DNA of 37,758 bases, from NCBI GenBank assembly GCA_013139765.1, contig WTAE01000046.1:1-37758 (forward strand), in the 5' to 3' direction. The position numbers and the translations under genes are program-made. Under the pieces are notes generated by a model, which was not told the origin of the DNA, did not search any database, and saw only the letters and a list, made by a program, of their open reading frames with translations. This stretch comes from Sulfurovum sp. Its GTDB lineage: Bacteria > Campylobacterota > Campylobacteria > Campylobacterales > Sulfurovaceae. This document shows, piece by piece, positions 17,320 through 26,837 of this stretch. Position 1 is the first letter of the stretch, and every line of letters starts with the position of its first letter.

Positions 17320-20011
17320 ATTTCACCTCTACTTCATCTAGGTACTTTTTGTATGGTGTTTGCTGGATATTGTCATACCATTGAAACTGTTTTAAACTAG
17401 GTAAGTCATCTTCTATTTTATGCTCAATTTTTTGAGCCGATCGCTTATCTGCTTTAACTTTTGTATTGCCTAACATATAGATTGTCTTAGCATCTAAAAA
17501 ACCACCTGTGTCATAACGTTTGTTTTTATTGTAGAGGTTTATGGCCTTTGCTTTTGAATCGACATATATTAAATTATTCGCAACAACATGAGACTTGTCT
17601 TTTATCTCCGTCCCTATGAGTGTTCTTAAAAAGAAACTATCTGTTATGTTCGCCTCTGACCATTCACCTACGGATATACCTTTATCTCCCATATCGATAA
17701 ATACATTATTTGAGGCATTCATAGTCGTTGTCATGATGTCTAACCCATCATTACCACTTTTGTAAAATATGTTATTTGTGATGTTCACATCAGATATATC
17801 TATATCTAGTCCATCACTTCGAGCATTTGTAAACTCACAACTATCTACAATACCTTTTGCATAAGCAATGTGCATAGCATCATCACCCACATGGTTACGA
17901 GCTATCTTACAGTGGCGAACTTCAAACCAGTCAACATCATGTATATTAAACGGTGATGTGTAGTGAATAAGATTTCTTGTATCTATAGATCCATTTTTAA
18001 ATTCACAGTACTCAAATTTACTTCCACTTGCAGCTTTTCCTTGCACTGCCACTAATCCCCAAGGCTTATTTGGATCTTTTGCTATGAATTTTATTGGTTT
18101 CTCTTTTGTTCCTATTGCAGATACTTTTCCATAAAAATAGATAGAGGTATTTTCATCCATTATAAAAGTTGTGTTTGGTTTTATAATTACTGTTGTATTT
18201 TTATTAAAAACTATAGTTTTATTTACATGGATAGGCCCTTCAAATATTTTATTCTGAGCAGGTTTTGTAAATATCCAGGGATGAATGATTGTATGATTTT
18301 GCTTAAAGTTTATATTACTCTTTTCTGGAATAACATTCTTCCCTGTGATATCATTAATATATCGTATATGAGTTACAAAGCTATCTATGAGTTCTTGCTT
18401 ATTTATTACAAATTCATAAACTAAATTAGCACTTCCCACTTTATCTCTACCGTGGAATGCAATAGGATATTTTGTTTGTCCATTTTGTATTAATTCTTTG
18501 CCTGGGTATAAAATTTCATTGTTATTAACTTTATATTCTTCCTCCCGAAATATTTTAAATACAGTAAGATTGTATTCTCGAGGAAATATAAGTTTTATAG
18601 GTGAGTTTCCACTTACTTCAAAGTAAATATGATTTTTTTCTAGGTAATATTTAATTTTAGTATTATTGATAATTTTATGAAGGTTACTTAATCTTTTATC
18701 AATTTTTTTTATATCATTGTGAAATTGATCTGTTAAATCATCAAAGCTAAATGCTAAAGAATACCAAGGTGGATTAGAAAATAATTTTGGTAACCAGGTT
18801 GCAGTATCTTTATACATATCAGCTTTAACATCTTTTTCTACTTTATTTAAAATACTTGAATATTTTTTTTCAAGCAAGCTTATAGGGTATTCATTTAACA
18901 TTTTATAAAGTATTCTATCAATTTCTGCATCAAATATTGGATTTTCAGAGGCCTTGAGAATAAATTGGTAAAGCGATTCATCTTTTAATTCGGAATCAGT
19001 CCAAAACCTGATATCCCACTCAATGGGTTCAAATTTTCCTTTATAGGGGTCAAAGTACAATTTCAGATTATGTCCAAAGTCATGATGAGGACTACCCGTA
19101 AAACGATCTAATGCTATATATGAGAAATACTTTTCTTTATTAATCATTGTATTAACAAAATCAAAGAATTGCATATGATTCATATCATTTGTAGCTTCAA
19201 TAAAATACTGGATATCGTCTCTATTTTCTTTTTGTTCAGCATTTCTTGCTGCTTTTTTTTGCCAATATTTCTCATTGAAACACAGATCAAAAATACCATT
19301 TTCATTAATAGGTGCGGCCTCTCCATAGTAAATACTTCCTGGCATTAATTTATGTTTTCTAAGTAGACTTTCATCGACTTGACTTAAGTAAATATATGTT
19401 CCCATATACGCACCATTTATAAATACCCTAACAGGATAATATTCTGGTGTAATAAGTCCTAAATCAGAAGCTATTTGATAGCTAATCATATCTCTAATTT
19501 GCAAGAACATAGGTGGGTTAATGAGGTTAAAGGATTTTGCCATATTGTACACATCATTTTTGGCTAATTTTAATCTTAAAGATTTTTGTGCGTACATCCA
19601 ATGGAAGGTATTATCACCTCTATACCTCATTTTCACTTTATAAATGGCATCTTTTTTGTCACTAGCAGACATATATGCATCTACATAATGGTCTTTCCCG
19701 CTTATAGGTAAGTCTTCACTCAATCCATCAATATCTGTTTGTTTTACAGTGATTCGAAAAGTTTTTAAAGGAGATTCATCATCATTCAAAGCTTTAGGAG
19801 TAGTAATATTAATATACTCTTTTTTTAACTCATTTTTTAAGAAGAAATGAAATCTATCCAGTGTTAGCTCTAATGTTGGATTAACTATTTTTTTATAAGT
19901 ATAAAAACTATTTAAAGCTAAAACAGAATAAAAAGTCATTGTTAAAATAATTAATAGTGCAATAAGCATACTTATATTTAATCTAGGTCTCAAAAGATTA
20001 AATAAACCCAT
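17309..20011 (-). CDS. CotH-like kinase domain fused to a right-handed beta-helix, membrane-anchored
   Basis: 900 residues from ATG 20011. This start shares one base with the upstream stop (TGATG) and has AGGT 7 bases before it; the longer form from 20065 would run 55 bases into the previous gene. One membrane helix (13-35) places the rest outside the cytoplasm. Residues about 105-400 are CotH-like: KMRYRGDNTFHW (127-138), KSLRLKL (143-149), GTYIYLSQVDESLL (204-217), ALDRFTGS, HNLKLYFDPYKGKF (314-327) and EWDIRFW (331-337). The usual WDxD is WDIR here, so one acidic residue is changed. Residues about 570-830 form beta-helix coils with repeated DGLDI turns (734-738, 755-759). CotH proteins are atypical secretory kinases; the target could be protein or glycan. 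Confidence 0.8.
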   Translation of the reverse strand: MGLFNLLRPRLNISMLIALLIILTMTFYSVLALNSFYTYKKIVNPTLELTLDRFHFFLKNELKKEYINITTPKALNDDESPLKTFRITVKQTDIDGLSEDLPISGKDHYVDAYMSASDKKDAIYKVKMRYRGDNTFHWMYAQKSLRLKLAKNDVYNMAKSFNLINPPMFLQIRDMISYQIASDLGLITPEYYPVRVFINGAYMGTYIYLSQVDESLLRKHKLMPGSIYYGEAAPINENGIFDLCFNEKYWQKKAARNAEQKENRDDIQYFIEATNDMNHMQFFDFVNTMINKEKYFSYIALDRFTGSPHHDFGHNLKLYFDPYKGKFEPIEWDIRFWTDSELKDESLYQFILKASENPIFDAEIDRILYKMLNEYPISLLEKKYSSILNKVEKDVKADMYKDTATWLPKLFSNPPWYSLAFSFDDLTDQFHNDIKKIDKRLSNLHKIINNTKIKYYLEKNHIYFEVSGNSPIKLIFPREYNLTVFKIFREEEYKVNNNEILYPGKELIQNGQTKYPIAFHGRDKVGSANLVYEFVINKQELIDSFVTHIRYINDITGKNVIPEKSNINFKQNHTIIHPWIFTKPAQNKIFEGPIHVNKTIVFNKNTTVIIKPNTTFIMDENTSIYFYGKVSAIGTKEKPIKFIAKDPNKPWGLVAVQGKAASGSKFEYCEFKNGSIDTRNLIHYTSPFNIHDVDWFEVRHCKIARNHVGDDAMHIAYAKGIVDSCEFTNARSDGLDIDISDVNITNNIFYKSGNDGLDIMTTTMNASNNVFIDMGDKGISVGEWSEANITDSFFLRTLIGTEIKDKSHVVANNLIYVDSKAKAINLYNKNKRYDTGGFLDAKTIYMLGNTKVKADKRSAQKIEHKIEDDLPSLKQFQWYDNIQQTPYKKYLDEVEVKYAH

Positions 20012-21216
20012 CAGGTACCTAGCACTTTTATAAGTGCCTGTGTACTCTCTTCCCAAGTCAACCATGGCATATCATCTGATTTCGGATGCTTATCAATTTC
20101 ATATAGTTCTAACCACTTTTTTACAGTATCTACAAAAACTTCAGGATTATTATCATTTTCAAAATAGTAAGCATACTCTCCCGCAACTTCTTTAAATACA
20201 GGGATATCTCTAGCAATAATTGGAAGTTTGTGTTGTGCAGCTTCAATTAATGGCAATCCGAAACCTTCTCCTTCACTAGCAGCGATTAGACATGTAGATA
20301 CTTTATAAACTGTTTCTAAATATTCATCACTAATACCATTTAACCAAAATAGTCGTTTACCTAATTCTGGGTGATTCGTTATCTTTTCAATGAGAACTTC
20401 AACATCCCACCCTTGTTTACCGACAATGACTAAGTTTATATTTAAACCTTGCTCCCATAGTAATTCAAATGATGCCAACGTTTGTTCTTGCCCTTTACGC
20501 GGTTCTACAGTGCCAACCATTAAAAATGTAGGAGAAGATGAAAGTATCTTAATCACAGAATTTCCATCATCAGGAATACCAAGAGTAGGCACAGATGCAT
20601 CAACATCTGCACCTAAGTGAAACCATTGAACTTGACAAGATGCATAGTATTCATTTTTATGCTTTTTTAACCATATTTTAAATTCATCTGCTACAGCTTT
20701 AGATATGCATATTACACCATCATTTTGTGCTAAAATACTTAGCCATTCATGATGTAAGTTTTCTACACTTTCATGAAAAACATGAGGCATTAACACTGGT
20801 AGTAAATCATAAATAATAAAATAAACTTTTACTTTTTTTTCTCTCATTTTTTGGTAAAACGGTGCTTGTTTCAAGACAACATGATGTTGTAAATCTAATC
20901 CTAGAAAAATATCGCCTTTATTAAATTGGATAGGCTCTTCAGATATGGGAGGTTCAACAGTTTTTGTACATTGTCCATTAAGAGATAGTGAATCTTGATT
21001 CTCTTGAGGAGTAAAAAAATTACTTAGAAATTTTTTTGCATAATAATACCCTTCATTTTCAGGTGTTCCAAATACTGCCTCGACTTTATATCCTAAAGGG
21101 GGATTAGTTAAAAGTTCTTTAAGAATACTTCTTACCACCCTTTGGATACCTGTTTTAGAATCTTGGTTAACCAACTCAGATATGTCTATAAGTAATTGTT
21201 TGTGTAAGCTATACAT
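20011..21216 (-). CDS. GT4-family glycosyltransferase
   Basis: 401 residues with the GT-B fold. The N-terminus carries DISELVNQDSKTGIQRVVRSIL, typical of GT4 enzymes of rhamnan and mannan loci. The donor domain has MVGTVEPRKGQ and the E-x7-E motif in SEGEGFGLPLIEA. It is clearly paralogous to the gene at 24511. The likely role is adding a GDP-linked sugar (mannose, rhamnose or fucose) during chain growth, inferred only from the cluster. It ends one base inside the CotH-like gene, tying glycan assembly and the phosphate module to one transcript. Confidence 0.82.
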   Translation of the reverse strand: MYSLHKQLLIDISELVNQDSKTGIQRVVRSILKELLTNPPLGYKVEAVFGTPENEGYYYAKKFLSNFFTPQENQDSLSLNGQCTKTVEPPISEEPIQFNKGDIFLGLDLQHHVVLKQAPFYQKMREKKVKVYFIIYDLLPVLMPHVFHESVENLHHEWLSILAQNDGVICISKAVADEFKIWLKKHKNEYYASCQVQWFHLGADVDASVPTLGIPDDGNSVIKILSSSPTFLMVGTVEPRKGQEQTLASFELLWEQGLNINLVIVGKQGWDVEVLIEKITNHPELGKRLFWLNGISDEYLETVYKVSTCLIAASEGEGFGLPLIEAAQHKLPIIARDIPVFKEVAGEYAYYFENDNNPEVFVDTVKKWLELYEIDKHPKSDDMPWLTWEESTQALIKVLGT

Positions 21217-21218
21217 AT

Positions 21219-22421
21219 TTATATCTCCTTTTTAATTTCTTTATAAAATTCTTCAAATTTATCTAATGCCTTTATAGCTGAGTTATCCCATGAGAATTTT
21301 TTTGCATGTTCTTCGGAGTGTTTTCTTAAAGTATTCTCAAAGTTTTTATCTGTTAAGCATTTATGCATTTTAATGTATATACTTTCAACTGAATATGGAT
21401 CAAAGAGGGCATCTTCATATCCAATCACTTCGGGAATACTTGTCGTATTTGAACCAATCACTGGAGCACCACATGCCATAGCTTCGAGTACAGGTAAACC
21501 AAATCCTTCATGTAAAGAAGGAAAAACATAAAGTTTACAGAGATTATATAATGCTATAAGTTCATTTTCATCTAAATAACCTGTAAGAACAATAGAGTCA
21601 CTATCAATACCATAAGAATTTGCTTTATTTAAAATATCTATTTTTATTTCATCTGAGACTTTACTACCAATAACAACTTGATGTTTGTTTCTAATATCTA
21701 ATGATAGTTTAGAATACGCTATTAATAAACGATCAAAGTTTTTACGAGGGTCAAATCCACCTGGTACATACAAAACAAATGACTGCTTAATATTATATTT
21801 TTTCAATAATTCAAACTGTTCTTCCTCAGAATAATTATTTTTCTTAAATTGACTATCAACAGCGGCAGATATATTACTTACCTGTTCTGGTATTAAGTTT
21901 AGAACATTTATACCCTCATTCTTTGAATGTTCTGAAATTGCTAAAAACAGATTTGATTGTTTGATTGTATCTAATCTCTCAAGATAGAATTTTCTATAAT
22001 TTTCATCTATTAAATATAGATCTGGATGAATAAATGGAATGAAATCATATAATGTTGTCGCAGTATAGATGTCTTTACTGGTGTTAGAGATGGAAACTAC
22101 CACATCATCTAAATACCCACCAAAGGGTTCTGTTATATGTATAATATCTGGATGAATCTTATTTATGACTTGTAATCGTATATCTTCTAATAACATGTTA
22201 TCATCTATTCCAAACTCAACGATATGTTCACGAGGAATCCATTGTAGAAATTTATCGCTTAAATCCTTACTATCATATAAAGAATTCAATAGTAACCAAA
22301 TATCATGACCACGTTCTTTCCCAAGTTTAGCCATAGACTGCGCTAAAGAAAAAGAGTAATGTCCTATTCCCCTAAAACGACTTTCACCTTGACATGCTTG
22401 TAAATCTATAAGTATACGCAT
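21219..22421 (-). CDS. GT4-family glycosyltransferase
   Basis: 400 residues. The start MRILIDLQACQGESRFRGIG has the glycine-rich acceptor loop (RGIGHYS) common in WbdB/WbpY-type enzymes. The C-terminal half has VPGGFDPRKNFDRL and SLHEGFGLPVLEAMACGAPV with the E-x7-E pair. The predicted function is processive or single mannose/rhamnose transfer. It lies 2 bases before the next gene and 20 bases after the previous one. Donor and linkage are unknown. Confidence 0.82.
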   Translation of the reverse strand: MRILIDLQACQGESRFRGIGHYSFSLAQSMAKLGKERGHDIWLLLNSLYDSKDLSDKFLQWIPREHIVEFGIDDNMLLEDIRLQVINKIHPDIIHITEPFGGYLDDVVVSISNTSKDIYTATTLYDFIPFIHPDLYLIDENYRKFYLERLDTIKQSNLFLAISEHSKNEGINVLNLIPEQVSNISAAVDSQFKKNNYSEEEQFELLKKYNIKQSFVLYVPGGFDPRKNFDRLLIAYSKLSLDIRNKHQVVIGSKVSDEIKIDILNKANSYGIDSDSIVLTGYLDENELIALYNLCKLYVFPSLHEGFGLPVLEAMACGAPVIGSNTTSIPEVIGYEDALFDPYSVESIYIKMHKCLTDKNFENTLRKHSEEHAKKFSWDNSAIKALDKFEEFYKEIKKEI

Positions 22422-22441
22422 ATTATTTGTTCCTTTATATG

Positions 22442-23758
22442 TTAATTTTGAAGTTCAAATTTAACATCTCTAAGTGCAATACCTAAATTTAGATCATCAG
22501 AAGTATCTTTGATATTGAATGTAACTTTATTTTTAGTATCACTGGGGTTTTGTAAACAAATGCTATATCTTGTCCATTCCTGATATACTTCTTTTTGAGA
22601 TTCTATGATCTCATCATCAACCAGTATATCTAGAGTTGTAGGATTGACAGAACGCCATAAGAAGCTCAATACTCCATTATCCCATTCAAACTCTGGTTTG
22701 AAATCACTCCACATAAAGAAGTTCCCTTGACCGTCACCTTCTATCTCTTTAAAGCCTTTTCCGCTTCTTTTCAGTCTGTTTAAATTGTTTAACTTTTCAT
22801 AAGTATTAGATAGTTTTTTCACTACATTAGACCATAAAAAGTTTTCTTTCATATGTTTATAAAGTTCTTTAGAACATTGTTTATTTAATGATTTACTTAT
22901 GCCTTCTTTAATATCTTCTTCAGAGTTAGGATCTACATAAGTAACATAATTCCCAAAATACTCTTGGGTGCAACCTTCTAATGTGACTAAAATCTTGGCC
23001 CCCATTGCAGCGGCTTCTAATGCAGCCAGACCGGGTGTTTCCACAGTACTTGGAAGTGCAAATAATTCACATGCGGCATATGCTGATTTTAACAATAATG
23101 AATCATGGGGCAATGAACCCAAATATATAATTTGGTTGCCACCCTCATTTAGGCACTCCTCTAAATATTGTTGATCACGTATATATCCAAGCATAACTAG
23201 TTTTAATTCAGGAAAATTTTTCATTGCCTTTATCAACGAAAGTTGATTTTTCCTTGGTTCAATATTTGCTACATTTAAAATAAATTTTTCACTAATATTA
23301 AAATGATCTAAAAAGAGTGAAGTATCAATTGGCTCAAAAAAACTCTCTTCTATACCGTTATATATCGTAAGAAATTTTCCACGTGGCATAGTGAAAATAT
23401 CGGACAATAAATTACATTCGGTGTCAGAGTTTCCAATAATGACATCTGCCAATATAAAGTCATTGCGAATTTCATCAAAAGGGTATAAATGTTTGGTTTC
23501 TTCCGTAACCCATAAATTAGGAGATATTATTAGGGGAAGTTCAAGTTTTTTTACATGTGATAAAAAGTGTACACTACCACCCATACAAGAAAAATAATGT
23601 ACTATATCATAGTTCAAAAAATCTGGTTTCCACAGATTAAATAGGTTAATATCTATATTCTCCTTGTTATGTATATACTTTTGGTATTGTAAAAGTTGAA
23701 CTTCACCTCCACCAGGTTTATCGAAAGCAACAGGGTATGTGTTAAAGAGTATTTTCAT
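22442..23758 (-). CDS. GT4-family glycosyltransferase with extra C-terminal beta domain
   Basis: 438 residues. The first about 325 form a GT-B enzyme with PGGGEVQ near the N-terminus, NVANIEPRKNQ, and an E-x7-E motif in VETPGLAALEA. Residues about 336-438 are an added beta-rich domain (FFMWSDFKPEFEW, LDILVDDEII) ending LGIALRDVKFEL. That ending resembles the DSRTLGV ending of the anchored protein at 16495, so the two may share a carbohydrate-related beta-sandwich. It overlaps the upstream reductase gene by 4 bases (ATGA). Confidence 0.78.
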   Translation of the reverse strand: MKILFNTYPVAFDKPGGGEVQLLQYQKYIHNKENIDINLFNLWKPDFLNYDIVHYFSCMGGSVHFLSHVKKLELPLIISPNLWVTEETKHLYPFDEIRNDFILADVIIGNSDTECNLLSDIFTMPRGKFLTIYNGIEESFFEPIDTSLFLDHFNISEKFILNVANIEPRKNQLSLIKAMKNFPELKLVMLGYIRDQQYLEECLNEGGNQIIYLGSLPHDSLLLKSAYAACELFALPSTVETPGLAALEAAAMGAKILVTLEGCTQEYFGNYVTYVDPNSEEDIKEGISKSLNKQCSKELYKHMKENFLWSNVVKKLSNTYEKLNNLNRLKRSGKGFKEIEGDGQGNFFMWSDFKPEFEWDNGVLSFLWRSVNPTTLDILVDDEIIESQKEVYQEWTRYSICLQNPSDTKNKVTFNIKDTSDDLNLGIALRDVKFELQN

Positions 23759-24510
23759 AATTCATTCCAAATAGTTTGCATCAACCAATCTCTACCCGTA
23801 ATTCCAGAAGCTTCTTCTGAAAGTAAAAATGAAACAAGGTTTGCAACTTCTGTTGTAGAGTTAAAACGTTTTAACTCTAGAGGTTTACAAATTTCTTTGT
23901 AGTACTGCTCTGATGTTTTTCCTGCTTCCTCTGCCATTCGGTTCATATCTAGTTTCCCCATTTCTGTGTCTACCCAACCCGGTGAAACAGCATTAACAGT
24001 AATGCCTTCTTCTCCAAGTTCTTTTGCCCAGCATTTTGTCATACCGATCAATCCAAATTTAGAGGCACAATAAGCAGAATACTCAGCACGACCTTCGTGT
24101 CCTAATTGTGAAGTGATATTTACAATGCGTCCAGGACGACTTAAAAAAGGAAGTAGTTTTTTTGTCAATAGATATGGCCCAATAAGGTTTGTATTTAAGA
24201 CTTCATCTAATGGGTCATCCCCCTCATCTTTAATGCCTAGGGTTTTACAAATACCAGCATTGTGTACAATTCCCCATAACTCTTGATCCCACTTTTTTAT
24301 AAAACTTGCTATTTCTAGTTTATTTTCCTGATCAAGAGCATATACTTTTACATTGTTGTTTTTTACAAATGACATTTCTGATAATTTAGAAGCAGATATC
24401 TCATTACTTGTCGTCAGGACAAGAGAGTAGTTTTTTTCAGCTAACATTTTTGCTATCTCTAAGCCGATACCTCGACTAGCACCTGTGATTAAAATATGTT
24501 TATTATTCAT
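23755..24510 (-). CDS. Short-chain dehydrogenase/reductase
   Basis: 251 residues, classical SDR. The cofactor motif is TGASRGIG (9-16), with NAG in IVHNAGICKT, a serine in VNITSQLG, catalytic YSAYCASK, and PGWVDTEM. It resembles FabG-type 3-ketoacyl reductases, but in this setting a sugar or cyclitol ketone is the likelier substrate, because a sugar-phosphate cyclase lies two genes upstream. It abuts the flanking genes with no gap on one side and a 4-base overlap on the other. Confidence 0.8.
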   Translation of the reverse strand: MNNKHILITGASRGIGLEIAKMLAEKNYSLVLTTSNEISASKLSEMSFVKNNNVKVYALDQENKLEIASFIKKWDQELWGIVHNAGICKTLGIKDEGDDPLDEVLNTNLIGPYLLTKKLLPFLSRPGRIVNITSQLGHEGRAEYSAYCASKFGLIGMTKCWAKELGEEGITVNAVSPGWVDTEMGKLDMNRMAEEAGKTSEQYYKEICKPLELKRFNSTTEVANLVSFLLSEEASGITGRDWLMQTIWNEL

Positions 24511-25704
24511 CTAGTCATTCCATTTAAACTTTATGTCTTGCATTCTCTCAATAGCAGTAAATAGTTGTCTCGTTGCTGTCTTCCAAGATTGTGGTTTTAT
24601 ATCTTTAGATTTTGGGTGAATATCTTTTTCAAACTTATTTTGCCAAGATTCTATTTCAACTAATAATTCTTGGGGATTATTTGCTGTCATATAATAAGCA
24701 CCATCCTTGCAAACTTCTCTAAAAACAGGTATGTCCCGTGCAATAATTGGCAAATCGTAATGTCCTGCCTCTACAAGAGGTAGTCCAAAACCTTCAGCTT
24801 CAGATAGGGCAAGAAGGACAGATGATGAATTATATATTTTCATTAAATATTCATCATTTATACCATTGAACCAAAACAATCGTTTATTTAATTCAGGGTG
24901 AGATTGGATTTTTAATATTAAATCCTCAACATGCCATCCTGGACGACCTACTATAATAAGGTTGACATTCTCACCTTTTGCCCAAAGTTTTTCAAAAGTA
25001 TATAAGGCAAGAGCATAACCCTTTCGTGGTTCAATTGTTCCAACCATTAGATAATTAATACTACCTTGAAGTTTTTCAATTGTATTCTTTAAGTCCTTAT
25101 CCCATTCAATAGCTGATACACTTTCTTCAAAGTCGCAGCCAAGATGAAAAAAATCAAGATTTACATTATTTTTCACTTGTTCTTTATTTTGTTTTAGCCA
25201 CAAAGCTGCATGTTTTTGAACAGATTCTGAAATACAAATTAATCCATCACTTTCATTTACTGCAGTATCAAACCAATAATTAAATAATTCTAAATAACTA
25301 TTCCCTTCGAACCAATTATTTGTACCTTCAAACCAATGAGGGTATTCTATAGGTATTAAATCGTAAAGAACAAAAAATATCCCTATGCCTTTTTTTCTAT
25401 ATGAGGTAAGTTTATTTCTCAATGATGGTGTAATATTATATGTAAGGTCAACACTTAAAAAGATATCTCCAGATTGAGGGCTGATGATAGTATTGGTATC
25501 ATCATAAGTCAAAAATGTCTTAGTTGCGAATGAAACACTGTAGTAGTTACCATCTTTAATATCTCCTCGAACAGGTACAATTTTCCAATCTAAAGGTGGT
25601 GATAATTTTAATATATTTAAAATTGCACGTGTAACCCTTTGAATACCCGTACCCTTATCGTATTGAACTAATTCAGTTACATCATAGAAGATTGTTTTAG
25701 ACAT
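24511..25704 (-). CDS. GT4-family glycosyltransferase, paralogue of the gene at 20011
   Basis: 397 residues. It shares long conserved stretches with the 20011 product: GTGIQRV near the N-terminus, MVGTIEPRKG, HPELNKRLFWFNGI, EGFGLPLVEA and LPIIARDIPVF. The E-x7-E motif is intact. The similarity indicates duplication of one transferase, with the pair now flanking two other GT4 genes and the SDR. Two related sugars or two linkages of the same sugar are plausible. It starts 11 bases after the cyclase gene. Confidence 0.82.
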   Translation of the reverse strand: MSKTIFYDVTELVQYDKGTGIQRVTRAILNILKLSPPLDWKIVPVRGDIKDGNYYSVSFATKTFLTYDDTNTIISPQSGDIFLSVDLTYNITPSLRNKLTSYRKKGIGIFFVLYDLIPIEYPHWFEGTNNWFEGNSYLELFNYWFDTAVNESDGLICISESVQKHAALWLKQNKEQVKNNVNLDFFHLGCDFEESVSAIEWDKDLKNTIEKLQGSINYLMVGTIEPRKGYALALYTFEKLWAKGENVNLIIVGRPGWHVEDLILKIQSHPELNKRLFWFNGINDEYLMKIYNSSSVLLALSEAEGFGLPLVEAGHYDLPIIARDIPVFREVCKDGAYYMTANNPQELLVEIESWQNKFEKDIHPKSKDIKPQSWKTATRQLFTAIERMQDIKFKWND

Positions 25705-25715
25705 ATAACTGGGAC

Positions 25716-26837
25716 TTACTTTTTTATGCGCTGTTGATTTTTGTCAATAGCTTGTCTTAACAAGTCTTCTTCTATATAATGACCATATTCACCTGACTTA
25801 GTCAGTGCCATACTGCCAACACTTTGAAGAATACCTGTATATACTTTGCCATTCAGACTATGTTTATCATATTTCATTTTGTTCCATATGTTATCAAAAC
25901 TATATTTTTTCGGTACGACTGTTGGAAGACTATATTTATCAAATATAGAGTAGTGTAAGTCTCTTGTTCTCTCATCGGACAATCCCAATAATAATGCTAT
26001 TTCGCTTGATACACACATACCTATTGCTATAGCTTCTCCATGATAGATTTCACCATTGGAAAGGTGTTCAATAGCGTGACCTAGTGCATGTCCATATTGT
26101 TTAATGGTCTCATCAAAGTCATCTTCTAGATCATCATTCATTAATTCTAATTTTAATTCAATTGATCGTTGAATGATTTCAAGTAAAATATTTTCATCAT
26201 CCAAATTCTCTACATTTTTTTCAAGGAAGTCATAAAAAGGTCTATCTTGACATAAGGCATGTTTGATACTTTCAGATAAACCATCTACTATAAATCTACG
26301 ATCTAATGTTTTAAGTACAGTAGGATCAATAATAATTTGTGAAGCTGGATAATAACTACCAAGTAAGTTTTTACCCTGGTTGTGGTTCACCGCTTGTTTA
26401 AAATCTATTGCCGCATCAACTTGAGCTAGCATACTTGTAGGAAAGTGAATTAGGCCGATACCTCTATATAATGTAGAAGCTAAAAAACCTGCTATATTAT
26501 TGACTACTCCACCACCAAGACTAAAAATGACTGAGTGCTTATCAAAACCGTAATTTAAACATTCATCCGCTAAACGTGAGTATTCTTGCAAATTCTTAGA
26601 TTTATCATAAGGAGGAATAATTAATTTTAGAACATTATATCCATTGGCTTCAATTTGTTCAATAATTTTTTTTGCATATAAGATATCTACATTTTCATCG
26701 GTGATTAAAATATGTTTAGAGGTTTTTTCTATAGTATTAAAAAGATTTAATGTACTTAAGTTATCTAATGCATGTAAAGATAATTTAATATCACTAGATA
26801 GTATTTTTTTTGCTGTTAATTTAAATGTTTTCATCAT
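25716..26837 (-). CDS. Sugar-phosphate cyclase of the dehydroquinate/2-deoxy-scyllo-inosose synthase superfamily
   Basis: 373 residues. Superfamily marks are GGGVVNNIAGF (108-118), GKNLLGSYYP (155-164), the zinc ligands E189, H250 and H266 (LSESIKH, YGHALGH, HGEA) and LAQVDA. Where dehydroquinate synthase normally has a GGKT-type motif before the conserved VN, this protein has DFKQAVN (145-151). That recalls the KQAVN of 2-deoxy-scyllo-inosose synthases as I remember them. It therefore may cyclise glucose-6-phosphate or another sugar phosphate rather than DAHP. It overlaps the CapK-like gene by 4 bases. A shikimate-pathway AroB is the alternative but looks less likely. Confidence 0.75.
   Translation of the reverse strand: MMKTFKLTAKKILSSDIKLSLHALDNLSTLNLFNTIEKTSKHILITDENVDILYAKKIIEQIEANGYNVLKLIIPPYDKSKNLQEYSRLADECLNYGFDKHSVIFSLGGGVVNNIAGFLASTLYRGIGLIHFPTSMLAQVDAAIDFKQAVNHNQGKNLLGSYYPASQIIIDPTVLKTLDRRFIVDGLSESIKHALCQDRPFYDFLEKNVENLDDENILLEIIQRSIELKLELMNDDLEDDFDETIKQYGHALGHAIEHLSNGEIYHGEAIAIGMCVSSEIALLLGLSDERTRDLHYSIFDKYSLPTVVPKKYSFDNIWNKMKYDKHSLNGKVYTGILQSVGSMALTKSGEYGHYIEEDLLRQAIDKNQQRIKK

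Noticed and set aside
20012-20065. Longer N-terminus of the CotH-like protein from 20065
   Set aside because: It would overlap the upstream gene by 55 bases and add a charged stretch before the membrane helix. ATG 20011 has a ribosome site and the TGATG coupling used elsewhere in the cluster.
25716-26837. Plain annotation as shikimate-pathway AroB
   Set aside because: The KQAVN motif, the NN in the GGG loop and the glycan-locus setting argue against it. It is kept only as an alternative.
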